DNA of 64,000 nt from Flavobacterium panacis (GTDB taxonomy: Bacteria > Bacteroidota > Bacteroidia > Flavobacteriales > Flavobacteriaceae): the NCBI RefSeq assembly GCF_024649945.1, contig NZ_JANKMS010000003.1, positions 1 through 64,000 on the forward strand, read 5' to 3'. The notes under the pieces were generated by a model that was not told the origin of the DNA, did no database searches, and saw nothing but the letters and a program-made list of their open reading frames with translations. Positions 25,281 to 33,443 of the stretch are shown in pieces. The position numbers and the translations under genes are program-made. Within the stretch, counting starts at the first letter, position 1. Each line of letters opens with the position of its first letter.

Positions 25281-26129
25281 TCAAATTAACTTTTCTTTCA
25301 TTTTTTGTAAACGATAATTCCTAATAAACTTAGCTTGTTCTGGTGTGACTAATAAAGGAGTTTTAGCATTTTTAGCTTTCAAGAAACCTTTGATGTAGTC
25401 TAAAAATAGAAATGGTTTTTTCTTCATCATTGCCAGTTTTGCCGAAGCAATTGCAGTGATCCAAAAACCATATCCTAAAGTATAAAAAGCTTCGCCTTGT
25501 TTGTAACGAGCTGTTTTGTTGTAATTTGCTCCGGTTGGTTTTAGATGTTTTACGTGTAAAGATTCGTCGGTAACAATTTTCCAATCGTAATATTTACAAA
25601 GTAATTCGTCAACTGTATCCCAGCCCATTGCTGGACGTAAACCGCCAATTTGCTGATAGGTTTCTTTTCTATATGCTTTTAAGGCACCGCGAATATGATC
25701 TTTATCGGTTAAGTTTTCTAAAACCCATTCGCCATTTTTATCGATATAACAGAATCCGCCGACCATTCCGACTTTTGGATCAGATTCGAAATGTTTGATA
25801 ATGGTTTCGAAATAATTGGGAGGAAAAATCAAATCACCATCAATTTTTACAATGATATCGTAATTTGAATCTAAAGTTTCAAAACCTTTTTGAAAAGCCT
25901 GAATTACTTTGCTTCCCGGCATATGAATCGCATCTGAAGTTTTATTGACAACAGAAATATATGGGTTTTCTTTTGCGAACCTCAATACGACTTCTTCTGT
26001 TTTATCGGTGGAATTGTCATTTACAACCACAATTTTTGAAGGTAAAACAGTTTGAGTTACCAAAGATTGTAAAGTCAGACCAATAAGATCTTGCTCGTTG
26101 TGTGCGGGAATGACGATATAGTATTTCAT
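25281..26129 (-). CDS. Glycosyltransferase family 2 protein
   Basis: A 282-residue GT-A fold glycosyltransferase. The N-terminal motif YYIVIPAHNEQDLIGLTLQS and VVVNDNSTDKT bind the nucleotide sugar. The DxD-like metal site is IVKIDGDLIFPP near residue 97, and GWDTVDELLCKYYDW near 170 is the catalytic/acceptor region. The C-terminal stretch is basic and amphipathic, suggesting membrane association without a true transmembrane helix. It is on the same strand as a methyltransferase gene upstream. Acceptor unknown. Confidence 0.88.
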   Translation of the reverse strand: MKYYIVIPAHNEQDLIGLTLQSLVTQTVLPSKIVVVNDNSTDKTEEVVLRFAKENPYISVVNKTSDAIHMPGSKVIQAFQKGFETLDSNYDIIVKIDGDLIFPPNYFETIIKHFESDPKVGMVGGFCYIDKNGEWVLENLTDKDHIRGALKAYRKETYQQIGGLRPAMGWDTVDELLCKYYDWKIVTDESLHVKHLKPTGANYNKTARYKQGEAFYTLGYGFWITAIASAKLAMMKKKPFLFLDYIKGFLKAKNAKTPLLVTPEQAKFIRNYRLQKMKEKLI

Positions 26130-26157
26130 AAATTTTCAATTTTAAATTCCAATTTTT

Positions 26158-26204
26158 AAATTCGAAATTCCAATCAAACTGGGTTCAATTGGAATTTGAA
26201 ATTT
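26158..26204. repeat. Inverted repeat of the AAATTCCAA word
   Basis: The arms 26158-26174 and 26188-26204 pair at 15 of 17 positions. The poor T run makes termination doubtful. The arm word is the one used in the terminators at 22781 and 23627. Confidence 0.55.
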
Positions 26205-26271
26205 TATTTTTTGAGCTTTCCAAAGTTGGAATTTATTCCCGTAAGTTATCGGGATTTATTGGAATTTGCCG

Positions 26272-26799
26272 TTAGGCTTTTATCTTTTCAGCCACGACAA
26301 TATAATATCTTGGAGTGAAATATCTTAATAAAGGTCTTAGTCCAAACTTTTTTACTGGATGTGTAAATTGCAAACGGTCTGTAATTTTCCAGCCTGTTTT
26401 TTCTAAAAGCCAATCCAATTGCCAGTCTTCAAATTCGTGATAATGTCTGTCCCACATATCTGTTTTAGAACGATATGCTGGCGAAAACCATAAACGTAAC
26501 GGAATTGAAATTAGCAATTTATCACATTTTACGTTTTGTAAAATGGTATATGGGTTTAGTAAATGTTCGAAAATTTCAAACGCTGTAAAAACAGTATAAT
26601 CTTCTGTTTGTAATGCCGTATGATCGTTATCTAAATCTTCGCCTTTAGTGTTTTTTACGGTATAACCATTTTCTTCCATTATTTTAGAAAACGGATTTGG
26701 AACTCCAAAATCAAAAATGGTTTCTGATGTGCTAACGTGCTTTTGTAAAAACTCTAAAGTAAGTTTGAATCTTTTATTAGGAAACGTTTTTTCGTACAT
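26272..26799 (-). CDS. Class I SAM-dependent methyltransferase
   Basis: The protein has 175 residues. The segment SETIFDFGVPNPFSKIMEENGY near residue 30 is motif I (a variant of the glycine loop), with the following NTKGEDLDNDH acidic end, and YTVFTAFEIFEHLLNPYTIL near 70 matches the post-I/motif II region of small SAM methyltransferases. The C-terminal HEFEDWQLDWLLEKTGW resembles the substrate-lid region of lipid or sugar methyltransferases. It lies 142 bases upstream of a GT2 gene in the same direction, suggesting action on a glycan or glycolipid. Confidence 0.78.
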   Translation of the reverse strand: MYEKTFPNKRFKLTLEFLQKHVSTSETIFDFGVPNPFSKIMEENGYTVKNTKGEDLDNDHTALQTEDYTVFTAFEIFEHLLNPYTILQNVKCDKLLISIPLRLWFSPAYRSKTDMWDRHYHEFEDWQLDWLLEKTGWKITDRLQFTHPVKKFGLRPLLRYFTPRYYIVVAEKIKA

Positions 26800-26847
26800 A
26801 GTTTTGGCGAACGAATCAATCTCTCGTTCTTGATTTTAATTAGGTCG

Positions 26848-26855
26848 CAAATATA
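26848..26855 (-). promoter_or_regulatory. -7 element of the methyltransferase gene
   Basis: On the minus strand TATATTTG lies just after the KASIII terminator and 48 bases before the start codon. No TTG was found at the expected distance. Confidence 0.45.
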
Positions 26856-26857
26856 CT

Positions 26858-26891
26858 AAAAAAGTCCGCACCTTTAGGTACGGACTTTTTT
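26858..26891 (-). terminator. Terminator of the KASIII-like gene
   Basis: The stem AAAAAGTCCG / CGGACTTTTT, with inner complementarity, is followed by T on the minus strand. Confidence 0.82.
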
Positions 26892-26898
26892 AGTTTTC

Positions 26899-26961
26899 AG
26901 TCGCAGTATTCAGTCTCAGTTTACAATCTGATGAACTGCGACTGTGACTGAATACTGTGAC
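26899..26961. repeat. Imperfect inverted repeat (CAGTCGCAGTATTCAGT)
   Basis: The words CAGTCGCAGT and ATTCAGT on the left recur inverted on the right (ACTGCGACTG, ACTGAAT), ending at the stop codon of the KASIII gene. A fragment of the same word occurs at 51338-51356. Confidence 0.6.
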
Positions 26962-28019
26962 TAGTAACGGTAAACAAAAGCATTAATATTCATCCCCGCT
27001 CCAACCGAAGCAAAAATGACAACATCACCTTTGTTGATTTCGTGGTTTTCAATTTTTCCTTGTAAAATTAAATCGTATAAAGTAGGAACTGTAGCCACAC
27101 TGCTGTTTCCTAAATCGTGAATGCTCATTGGCATGATATCTTTTGGCGGAGTTTGACCGTAAAGTTTGTAGAAACGTTCTATAATGGCTTCGTCCATTTT
27201 TTCATTAGCTTGATGAATCAAGATCTTTTTAATCTCACTAATGTCAATTCCACTTTCATCTAAACAGCTTTTCATTGCGCACGGAACATTGCTTAAAGCA
27301 AATTCGTAAATTTTACGTCCATACATTTTGATGTATTTAATGTCTGGATCTAAGTCTGGATTGTATGATTTTCCGAAGAAAAGATAATTCGCTTCATCAT
27401 TGGCAAAAGTGGCACTTTCGTAAGATAATAATCCAGAGTCGTCTGTTGATGCTTCTAAGATAGAAACTCCAGCTCCATCAGAATAAATCATCGAATCACG
27501 ATCGTGATCGTCTACAACTCTAGATAAAGTTTCGGCACCAATTACCATTACTCTTTTTGCCATTCCAGATTTGATGAAAGCATTTGCTTGTAAAACACCT
27601 TCGATCCATCCTGGGCATCCAAAAAGAATATCATATGCCACACATTTAGGATTTTTGATTCCTAATTTGTTTTTAACACGAGTTGCTAAACTTGGTAAGA
27701 TATCGGTTTGATGTGTTCCTACTTTTACATCGCCAAAGTTGTGGGCAAAAATAATGTAGTCTAAAGTTTCTGCATCGATTCCTGCATTTGCGATAGCTTT
27801 TTGAGCAGCAAAAAAAGCTAAATCTGAGGCTGTATATTGTGGTTCGGCGTAACGACGGTTTTCAATTCCGGTTATACCTTTAAATTTTTTAATTACGACT
27901 TCGTTCGGGTAACCAAATGGAGTTCCATCTTCATTTAAAAAAATATGTTTATCAAAATCTGTATTCTTAACTTCTAGGTTAGGAATGTAACTTCCAATAC
28001 CAATTATTTTTATTTTCAT
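26961..28019 (-). CDS. 3-oxoacyl-ACP synthase III (KASIII) family protein
   Basis: A 352-residue thiolase-fold condensing enzyme. The active-site cysteine is in the DILFGCPGWIEGVLQA segment near residue 120, the histidine in KKILIHQANEKM near 275, and the asparagine in HDLGNSSVATVPTLY near 308, so the Cys-His-Asn triad is complete. The length is slightly longer than FabH (about 320) and fits the stand-alone KASIII-like proteins of Bacteroidota. It may start acyl chains in fatty-acid or specialised lipid synthesis; no pathway partner is adjacent. ATG at 28019 is the only good start. Confidence 0.88.
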   Translation of the reverse strand: MKIKIIGIGSYIPNLEVKNTDFDKHIFLNEDGTPFGYPNEVVIKKFKGITGIENRRYAEPQYTASDLAFFAAQKAIANAGIDAETLDYIIFAHNFGDVKVGTHQTDILPSLATRVKNKLGIKNPKCVAYDILFGCPGWIEGVLQANAFIKSGMAKRVMVIGAETLSRVVDDHDRDSMIYSDGAGVSILEASTDDSGLLSYESATFANDEANYLFFGKSYNPDLDPDIKYIKMYGRKIYEFALSNVPCAMKSCLDESGIDISEIKKILIHQANEKMDEAIIERFYKLYGQTPPKDIMPMSIHDLGNSSVATVPTLYDLILQGKIENHEINKGDVVIFASVGAGMNINAFVYRY

Positions 28020-28305
28020 TTTTCCCTTTAATTATCCGATAAATTTAGCGCTAATGTATAAATAATATTATGATAACTATCATAAAAAATAGTATGCATG
28101 CATATAATTGTGAAATAACAGTTTTTTGGAAGATATATTGTGTTTCTTCTAATGATTTTTTAATATTTCCTAGATTTCAAACGATTGAAGAGAATTTTTT
28201 AATCTAGATTTTTTGGGAATTTTATTGTTTTCTAGAAATAATTTCACAAAAATCTAACAAAAAGTTATGTTTTAATATATCGGAATCTTCCTTATTGTTT
28301 TGATC

Positions 28306-28420
28306 GCGTGAGGGATAGGAGCAATCCGCCGCGGCGGAGCGGATAGCCCGACAGCATCCCGATAAAAGGGCGAATAAATGCAAAGTGAATTAGCCCTTTT
28401 TTCGGGATGGTGGCACGCCC
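28306..28420 (+). repeat. Mosaic intergenic repeat, copy 2
   Basis: This block of markedly higher GC starts GCGTGAGGGATAGGAGC, contains AGCGGATAGCCCGACAGC and an inverted repeat (CATCCCGA with TCGGGATG, enclosing GGGC/GCCC). The remainder of the 538-base spacer 28020-28557 holds the inverted repeat at 28437 and the terminator at 28501; 28020-28300 is AT-rich with nothing recognised. Confidence 0.6.
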
Positions 28421-28436
28421 AGATTATTTTTATTTT

Positions 28437-28492
28437 GTTTCAAGTTTCAGGTTTCACGTTATGCTAGGAACTTGAAACCTGAAATCTGAAAC
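28437..28492. repeat. Inverted repeat of GTTTCAAG/AAACCTGAAA words
   Basis: The arm 28437-28456 (GTTTCAAGTTTCAGGTTTCA) pairs with 28472-28492 with one or two mismatches. The same heptamer words occur at 42658-42690. Confidence 0.65.
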
Positions 28493-28500
28493 CAAAAAGA

Positions 28501-28531
28501 AACCCGACAGGTTTTTAAAATCTGTCGGGTT
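28501..28531 (-). terminator. Terminator of gcvP
   Basis: The stem AACCCGACAG / CTGTCGGGTT, with an A/T-paired inner part, is followed on the minus strand by a T-rich run. Confidence 0.82.
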
Positions 28532-28557
28532 CTTAATATTAATAGAAAAACTAATTC

Positions 28558-31407
28558 TTAGTTTTCCATGTAAGCTTCAATAGGAGCACAGCTACAAACT
28601 AAATTTCTGTCACCGTAAGCATCATCAACACGACGAACAGATGGCCAGAATTTATTGTCAGCGATGTAATCTAATGGATACGCTGCTTTTTCTCTTGTAT
28701 AAGGTAAATCCCAAGCATCATTAGTTAACATTGCTAATGTGTGAGGTGCATTTTTCAATACGTTGTTTTTATCGTCAGCTTTTGCTTCTTCAATTTCTTT
28801 TCTGATTGAGATAAGCGCATCACAAAAACGATCTAATTCTGCTAAATCTTCAGATTCTGTAGGCTCGATCATTAAAGTTCCTGCAACTGGGAAAGAAACC
28901 GTTGGAGCGTGGAAACCGTAATCCATTAAACGTTTTGCGATATCACCAACTTCGATTCCGTTTTCTTTGAATGAACGGCAATCTAAAATCATTTCGTGAG
29001 CTGCTCTTCCGCATTCTCCTGTGTAAAGAATTGGGTAGTGACCTTCGAAACGAGCTTTCATGTAATTTGCGTTCAAGATCGCGTGCTCTGTAGCGCTTTT
29101 TAATCCTTCAGCTCCCATCATTGTGATGTAACCGTAAGAGATTAAACAAACTAAAGCAGATCCGTAAGGTGCAGATGAAATCGCTGTAATTGCTTGCTCA
29201 CCTCCAACTTTTAAGATTGGATTTGTTGGTAAAAACGGAACTAATTTTTCGTTCACACAAATTGGTCCAACTCCAGGTCCACCACCACCGTGAGGAATAG
29301 CGAAAGTTTTGTGTAAGTTTAAGTGACAAACGTCAGCGCCAATTGTAGCAGGATTTGTTAATCCAACTTGCGCATTCATGTTTGCACCATCCATATATAC
29401 TAATCCGCCGTTATCGTGGATTAATTTTGTGATTTCGATAATTGAAGATTCGAAAACTCCGTGAGTAGAAGGATACGTTACCATTAAACAAGACAAATCA
29501 TCTTTATGCTCAATTGCTTTTTCTCTTAAATCTTCTACGTCAATATTTCCTTCTGGAGTCGTTTTCGTAACAATAATTTTCATTCCAGCCATCGCTGCAG
29601 AAGCAGGGTTTGTTCCGTGAGCTGAAGAAGGAATCAAACATACATTACGGTGCCCTTCGTTTCTTGACATGTGGTAAGCACGAATCGCCATTAAACCAGC
29701 ATATTCTCCTTGCGCTCCAGAGTTTGGCTGTAAAGTTGTTCCAGCAAAACCAGTAATCACATTTAATTGCTGCTCTAATTTTTTCAACATTGTAAGGTAA
29801 CCTTCAACTTGGTCAACTGGTGCAAACGGGTGAATGCTGTTCCAGTTTGGCATTGATAAAGGCAACATTTCAGAAGCTGCGTTTAATTTCATTGTACAAG
29901 AACCTAACGAAATCATTGAGTGATTCAATGATAAATCTTTACGCTCTAATTTTTTGATGTAACGCATCAACTGGCTTTCTGAATGATGATTGTTGAAAAC
30001 ATCATGCGTTAAGAAAGAAGATGTTCTTTCTAATGAAGCTGGTAATTGACTAGTCTCAGTTAATTCAGAAACAAAAACAGTTTCTTTTCCTAAAGCTTCA
30101 GCAAAAATCGCAACGATTTGGTTGATGTCTGCAACCGAAGTTGTTTCGTTTAACGAAATAGAAACTGATTCAGCATCAGGATAGAAGAAGTTTACTTTGT
30201 TTTTTTCTGCAACCGCTTTTACTTTTTGAGCATCTGCTTTTACCAAAATAGTATCAAAGTAAGCTGAGTTAACTTGAGAAACTCCAATTTTATTTAAAGT
30301 TTCAGCAGTAGTTACCGCTGATGCGTGCACTTTCTTTGCAATATATTTCAAACCTTCTGGTCCGTGGTAAACTGCGTACATTCCGGCCATAACAGCTAAT
30401 AAAACCTGAGCCGTACAAATATTTGAAGTCGCTTTTTCGCGTTTGATGTGTTGTTCACGAGTTCCTAAAGCCATACGTAAAGCACGGTTTCCGTTTGCAT
30501 CAACAGAAACTCCGATGATACGACCTGGCATAGAACGTTTGTACTCATCTTTAGTTGCAAAATAAGCAGCGTGAGGACCACCATAACCCATTGGTACACC
30601 AAAACGTTGTGTAGTTCCAACAACAACTGCAGCTCCCATTTCTCCCGGAGAAGTTAAAGTTGCCAATGATAAAATGTCAGCGGCGAAAGCTACTTTAATT
30701 TCGTTTTCTTTTGCTTTAGCAACAAAAACGCTGTAATCGTTTACCTGACCGTATTTTCCTGGGTATTGTAAAATAGCTCCGAAGAATTCATTTGAAAAAT
30801 CAAATGTTTCGTGGTTTCCAACAACTAATTCAATTCCGATTGGAGTTGAACGCGTTTGAAGTACAGATAAAGTTTGTGGTAAAATTTCTTCAGAAACGAA
30901 GAATTTATGTGTATTGTTTTTCTTTTGATCACGAGTACGAACGTCAAATAATAACGCCATAGCTTCAGCCGCTGCAGTACCTTCATCCAATAAAGAAGCA
31001 TTAGCGATTTCCATTCCTGTTAATTCAATAACAGTAGTTTGGAAATTCAAAATAGCTTCTAAACGACCTTGTGCAATTTCTGCTTGGTAAGGCGTGTAAG
31101 CTGTATACCATCCTGGGTTTTCAAAGATATTTCTTTGAATTGGAGCCGGAACGATAGTTGGGTGATAACCCAAACCAATGTATGATTTAAATGTTCTATT
31201 TTTCTTTCCTAAGTCACGAATATGATTTGCATATTCGAATTCTGTCATCGCAGGATCTAAATTCAACGGCGCTTTTAGACGAATATCATCTGGAAGTGTT
31301 TCATAAACAAGTTGTTCAATCGAATCAACTCCAATAGTTTTCAGCATGTGCTGAAGATCAGTTTCTCTTGGACCAATGTGTCTTAAAGCAAAAGCATCTG
31401 TTTTCAT
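28558..31407 (-). CDS. gcvP: Glycine dehydrogenase (aminomethyl-transferring), P protein
   Basis: The PLP-dependent P protein of the glycine cleavage system, 949 residues from the ATG at 31407 (MKTDAFALRHIGPRETD), which is the family's usual N-terminus. A start at 31542 would add 45 unrelated residues and lies upstream of the likely -7 element at 31497, so it is rejected. The N-terminal half is the catalytically silent repeat. The PLP lysine is in VCHLNLHKTFAIPHGGGGPG near residue 700, the usual region, with the flanking glycine-rich loop complete. Full length compared with E. coli GcvP (957). The gcvT and gcvH genes are not in the window. Confidence 0.95.
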   Translation of the reverse strand: MKTDAFALRHIGPRETDLQHMLKTIGVDSIEQLVYETLPDDIRLKAPLNLDPAMTEFEYANHIRDLGKKNRTFKSYIGLGYHPTIVPAPIQRNIFENPGWYTAYTPYQAEIAQGRLEAILNFQTTVIELTGMEIANASLLDEGTAAAEAMALLFDVRTRDQKKNNTHKFFVSEEILPQTLSVLQTRSTPIGIELVVGNHETFDFSNEFFGAILQYPGKYGQVNDYSVFVAKAKENEIKVAFAADILSLATLTSPGEMGAAVVVGTTQRFGVPMGYGGPHAAYFATKDEYKRSMPGRIIGVSVDANGNRALRMALGTREQHIKREKATSNICTAQVLLAVMAGMYAVYHGPEGLKYIAKKVHASAVTTAETLNKIGVSQVNSAYFDTILVKADAQKVKAVAEKNKVNFFYPDAESVSISLNETTSVADINQIVAIFAEALGKETVFVSELTETSQLPASLERTSSFLTHDVFNNHHSESQLMRYIKKLERKDLSLNHSMISLGSCTMKLNAASEMLPLSMPNWNSIHPFAPVDQVEGYLTMLKKLEQQLNVITGFAGTTLQPNSGAQGEYAGLMAIRAYHMSRNEGHRNVCLIPSSAHGTNPASAAMAGMKIIVTKTTPEGNIDVEDLREKAIEHKDDLSCLMVTYPSTHGVFESSIIEITKLIHDNGGLVYMDGANMNAQVGLTNPATIGADVCHLNLHKTFAIPHGGGGPGVGPICVNEKLVPFLPTNPILKVGGEQAITAISSAPYGSALVCLISYGYITMMGAEGLKSATEHAILNANYMKARFEGHYPILYTGECGRAAHEMILDCRSFKENGIEVGDIAKRLMDYGFHAPTVSFPVAGTLMIEPTESEDLAELDRFCDALISIRKEIEEAKADDKNNVLKNAPHTLAMLTNDAWDLPYTREKAAYPLDYIADNKFWPSVRRVDDAYGDRNLVCSCAPIEAYMEN

Positions 31408-31496
31408 GTAGCTATCTAATGTTTTTAAATGAATGTGACTCGGCACTTTACGGGGCGAATAACATTTAAAAGTAAATGTGTTGTTTTTTTGTGGCG

Positions 31497-31504
31497 CAAA
31501 ATTA
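31497..31504 (-). promoter_or_regulatory. -7 element candidate for gcvP
   Basis: On the minus strand TAATTTTG (TAnnTTTG) lies 89 bases before the ATG at 31407. The TTG partner is missing at 17-23 bases. No glycine riboswitch-like tandem structure was recognised in the leader. Confidence 0.4.
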
Positions 31505-31568
31505 AGTATTATTAATAATTTAATAGGTATTTTTAACTTCAATTTTTATCAAATTTATAACTAAAGAG

Positions 31569-31596
31569 TTGATTTGTTACCAATTGATTAGATTTG
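31569..31596 (+). promoter_or_regulatory. Full promoter placed for a leaderless transcript
   Basis: TTG (31569-31571), 17 bases and TAGATTTG (31589-31596) match the consensus. The ATG at 31601 follows after only 4 bases, so transcription should begin at or beside the start codon. Confidence 0.65.
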
Positions 31597-31600
31597 AGCT

Positions 31601-32413
31601 ATGAAACTACTAAAACAAATATTCGATTTTTATTTAAACAGCAGTATTCACGTGGCTTTGTCCTGTTATGCTTTGGTGCGAATAACTTTTCATGTATTTC
31701 ATATTCAGTACGATGAACCGATGGCACTTTTTGTTTTCTTCGGAACAATTGTAGGATATAATTTCGTAAAATATGATGCATTAGTTCGCGTCAAGAAAAA
31801 TCCGATTGGAACACAATTAAAAATTATTGCTGTTTTGAGTTTTATTTCAGTGATTTTAGTGGGTTATTATTTCTTCCATTTAAAAAGAATTACGCAAATA
31901 GTTTCTGTCGGAATTTTTGCGATAACCGCACTTTACACTTTACCGTTTTTTCCGAACAGAAGAAATGCCAGAAACTGGGCAGGCGTAAAAATTTATATTG
32001 TCGCACTTTGCTGGGTTGGCGCCACTTTGGTCTTGCCTTTAATAAATGCTGAACTTCCATCGACTATGGATTTCTTTATTAAATGTATTCAACGATTTAT
32101 TTTGGTTTTTGTGCTAATTCTGGTTTTCGAAATTTTAGATTTAGCCAATGACGATCCCCATTTGCAAACCGTTCCACAGACGATAGGAGTGAAGAAAACC
32201 AAACTTTTAGGATTCTTATTGTTGATTCCGTTTTGGTTTTTAGAGATTTTTGTTTCCACATTTAATATTCATGATGCCATTATAAACTTGATAATGGTTA
32301 TAATGCTGATGTTATTTATTGCTTTTGCCAATACCAATCGTTCCAAATATTATACTTCGTTTTGGGTAGAAGCCGTTCCAATTTTTTGGTGGCTGATGGT
32401 GGTTTTTCTTTAA
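31601..32413 (+). CDS. UbiA-superfamily-like integral membrane protein
   Basis: The protein has 270 residues and about eight hydrophobic helices. Two polar loops stand where the prenyl-diphosphate sites of UbiA enzymes lie: GYNFVKYDALVRVKKNP near residue 50, and EILDLANDDPHLQTVPQTIG near 180, with the D-x-x-x-D and following T-P-x-x-x-G pattern of the second UbiA motif. The first Asp-rich motif (NDxxD) is degenerate, so prenyltransferase activity is uncertain. It is divergent from gcvP and has its own leaderless-type promoter. Confidence 0.7.
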   Translation: MKLLKQIFDFYLNSSIHVALSCYALVRITFHVFHIQYDEPMALFVFFGTIVGYNFVKYDALVRVKKNPIGTQLKIIAVLSFISVILVGYYFFHLKRITQIVSVGIFAITALYTLPFFPNRRNARNWAGVKIYIVALCWVGATLVLPLINAELPSTMDFFIKCIQRFILVFVLILVFEILDLANDDPHLQTVPQTIGVKKTKLLGFLLLIPFWFLEIFVSTFNIHDAIINLIMVIMLMLFIAFANTNRSKYYTSFWVEAVPIFWWLMVVFL

Positions 32414-32420
32414 AATTAAT

Positions 32421-32468
32421 CTGGACGTACCACTTCGGTAGCCAGCTTCTATCCCTCACGCAAAACGT
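32421..32468 (-). repeat. Mosaic intergenic repeat, fragment (copy 4)
   Basis: On the minus strand it reads TTTTGCGTGAGGGATAGAAG, the same box that opens copy 2 at 28306. Only this end is present. It sits directly after the UbiA-like gene. Confidence 0.5.
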
Positions 32469-32515
32469 AAAATGAGAAAATATCATTTTCAAAAGAAATT
32501 AAACAGAATATTTGA

Positions 32516-32625
32516 AGAACATAACCAATGGTTTCAACCATTGGGACACAATGTTTCGCTTCGTATTTCGCATGGATTTTGAAAACGTTTCCCACGGTTG
32601 AAACCGTGGGCTATGTTTGAAATTG
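32516..32625. repeat. REP-like pair of inverted hairpins
   Basis: Hairpin CCAATGGTTTCAACCATTGG (32525-32544) and hairpin CCCACGGTTGAAACCGTGGG (32591-32610) stand in opposite orientation, flanked by ACATAAC and CTATGTT. Two related short hairpins facing each other are the layout of REP doublets (REPINs). Confidence 0.7.
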
Positions 32626-32637
32626 ATTGTTTAAAAA

Positions 32638-32786
32638 TTGATTTTTTTTTGAATTGCCTCCAGCTTTAGCTGGAGGTTAAAGAGATGCTTCCAATCTGGC
32701 TTTAGCCTAATTATTAGTTTGGCTAAAGCCCTAGACATTCGATTAAATTTCTCCTCCAGCTAAAGCTGGAGGCAATTCAAAAATCA
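32638..32786. repeat. Large palindromic element with CTCCAGCTTTAGCTGGAG hairpins
   Basis: The element is symmetrical: GAATTG, then hairpin CCTCCAGCTTTAGCTGGAGG (32657-32676), a core with GGCTTTAGCC (32698-32707) and GGCTAAAGCC (32721-32730), then hairpin CCTCCAGCTAAAGCTGGAGG (32753-32772) and CAATTC. Its right edge overlaps the stop codon of the SRPBCC gene. Confidence 0.78.
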
Positions 32787-33239
32787 ATATTGTATTTCTG
32801 AAACCTCTTTTAAAACTTTATTTCTTTCCAAAAGAAACTTTTTCAAATGCTTTTTCAAAAGCAAAACATCAAATAAACTTCCAAAAATTCCAAACGGAGT
32901 TTCATATTGTAATTTATCTTTCATGATTGTAATTCCATTTTCTTCTTCAAAAAAATGTTCATGTTTGAAAAATTTGAATTTGCCTTCTTCCATTTCATCC
33001 ACAAAATAATCGTAAAGATTCATTGCCGTAATTCGGCTTTTGTGAGTTAGATAAAATCCGAAATGTTTGCCACGCCAAGTTACCGTTTCGTTTAAATTTA
33101 TTAAACCTGAAGTTATTCCCGCAATTGCTTTTTCTTTTGAAGCACTTGCAGATTTTTGATGAATGTCGATGTTTCTTGAGGCATCAAAAACGGTTTGTTT
33201 TGAGGCTTTTATTTTTGTAGTTAGGTTTATCGTGGTCAA
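32784..33239 (-). CDS. SRPBCC family (START-like) protein
   Basis: A 151-residue protein of the SRPBCC (Bet v 1-like) fold, which holds hydrophobic ligands in a cavity. The N-terminal strand INLTTKIKASKQTVFDASRNIDIH, the NLNETVTWRGKHFGFYLTHK strands, and the C-terminal helix region PFGIFGSLFDVLLLKKHLKKFL are typical of the ligand-binding group found next to TIGR01777-type proteins. It is the last gene of the minus-strand run behind gbsR. Repeats flank it on both sides; its stop codon lies in the repeat at 32638-32786. Ligand unknown. Confidence 0.85.
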   Translation of the reverse strand: MTTINLTTKIKASKQTVFDASRNIDIHQKSASASKEKAIAGITSGLINLNETVTWRGKHFGFYLTHKSRITAMNLYDYFVDEMEEGKFKFFKHEHFFEEENGITIMKDKLQYETPFGIFGSLFDVLLLKKHLKKFLLERNKVLKEVSEIQY

Positions 33240-33255
33240 GATTTTAGATTATTTA

Positions 33256-33412
33256 AGTCCCAGAGGGACGACATATTTATAGTAATAGAATTATGCGTCG
33301 TTAGAGCCCCAGCAGGGTGATATATCTAATTTTTTAAAAAATATTTCGCTCCGCTGGAGCTTTAGAAACGAATGTTATTGGATTCTATAAATATTTGGCT
33401 CCGCTGGAGCAC
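33256..33412. repeat. Imperfect inverted duplication with CTCCGCTGGAG hairpins
   Basis: The left half holds GTCCCAGAGGGAC and GAGCCCCAGCAGGG separated by TATTTATAG-containing sequence. The right half holds the inverted counterpart with two GCTCCGCTGGAGC hairpins and CTATAAATA. Each half is a two-hairpin unit, and the halves face each other. Confidence 0.68.
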
Positions 33413-33443
33413 AAAAAAGGTTTCTAATTTTTGCAAAAGTTTT

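Noticed and set aside
31408..31496. Glycine riboswitch before gcvP
   Set aside because: The leader is only about 90 bases and AT-rich, with no tandem aptamer-like helices visible.
31408..31542. 45-codon N-terminal extension of gcvP
   Set aside because: The family N-terminus starts at ATG 31407, and a -7 element lies inside the extension.
32516..32786. CRISPR-like array between the UbiA-like and SRPBCC genes
   Set aside because: Repeats are inverted hairpins of different sequence, not direct repeats with equal unique spacers, and no cas gene is present.
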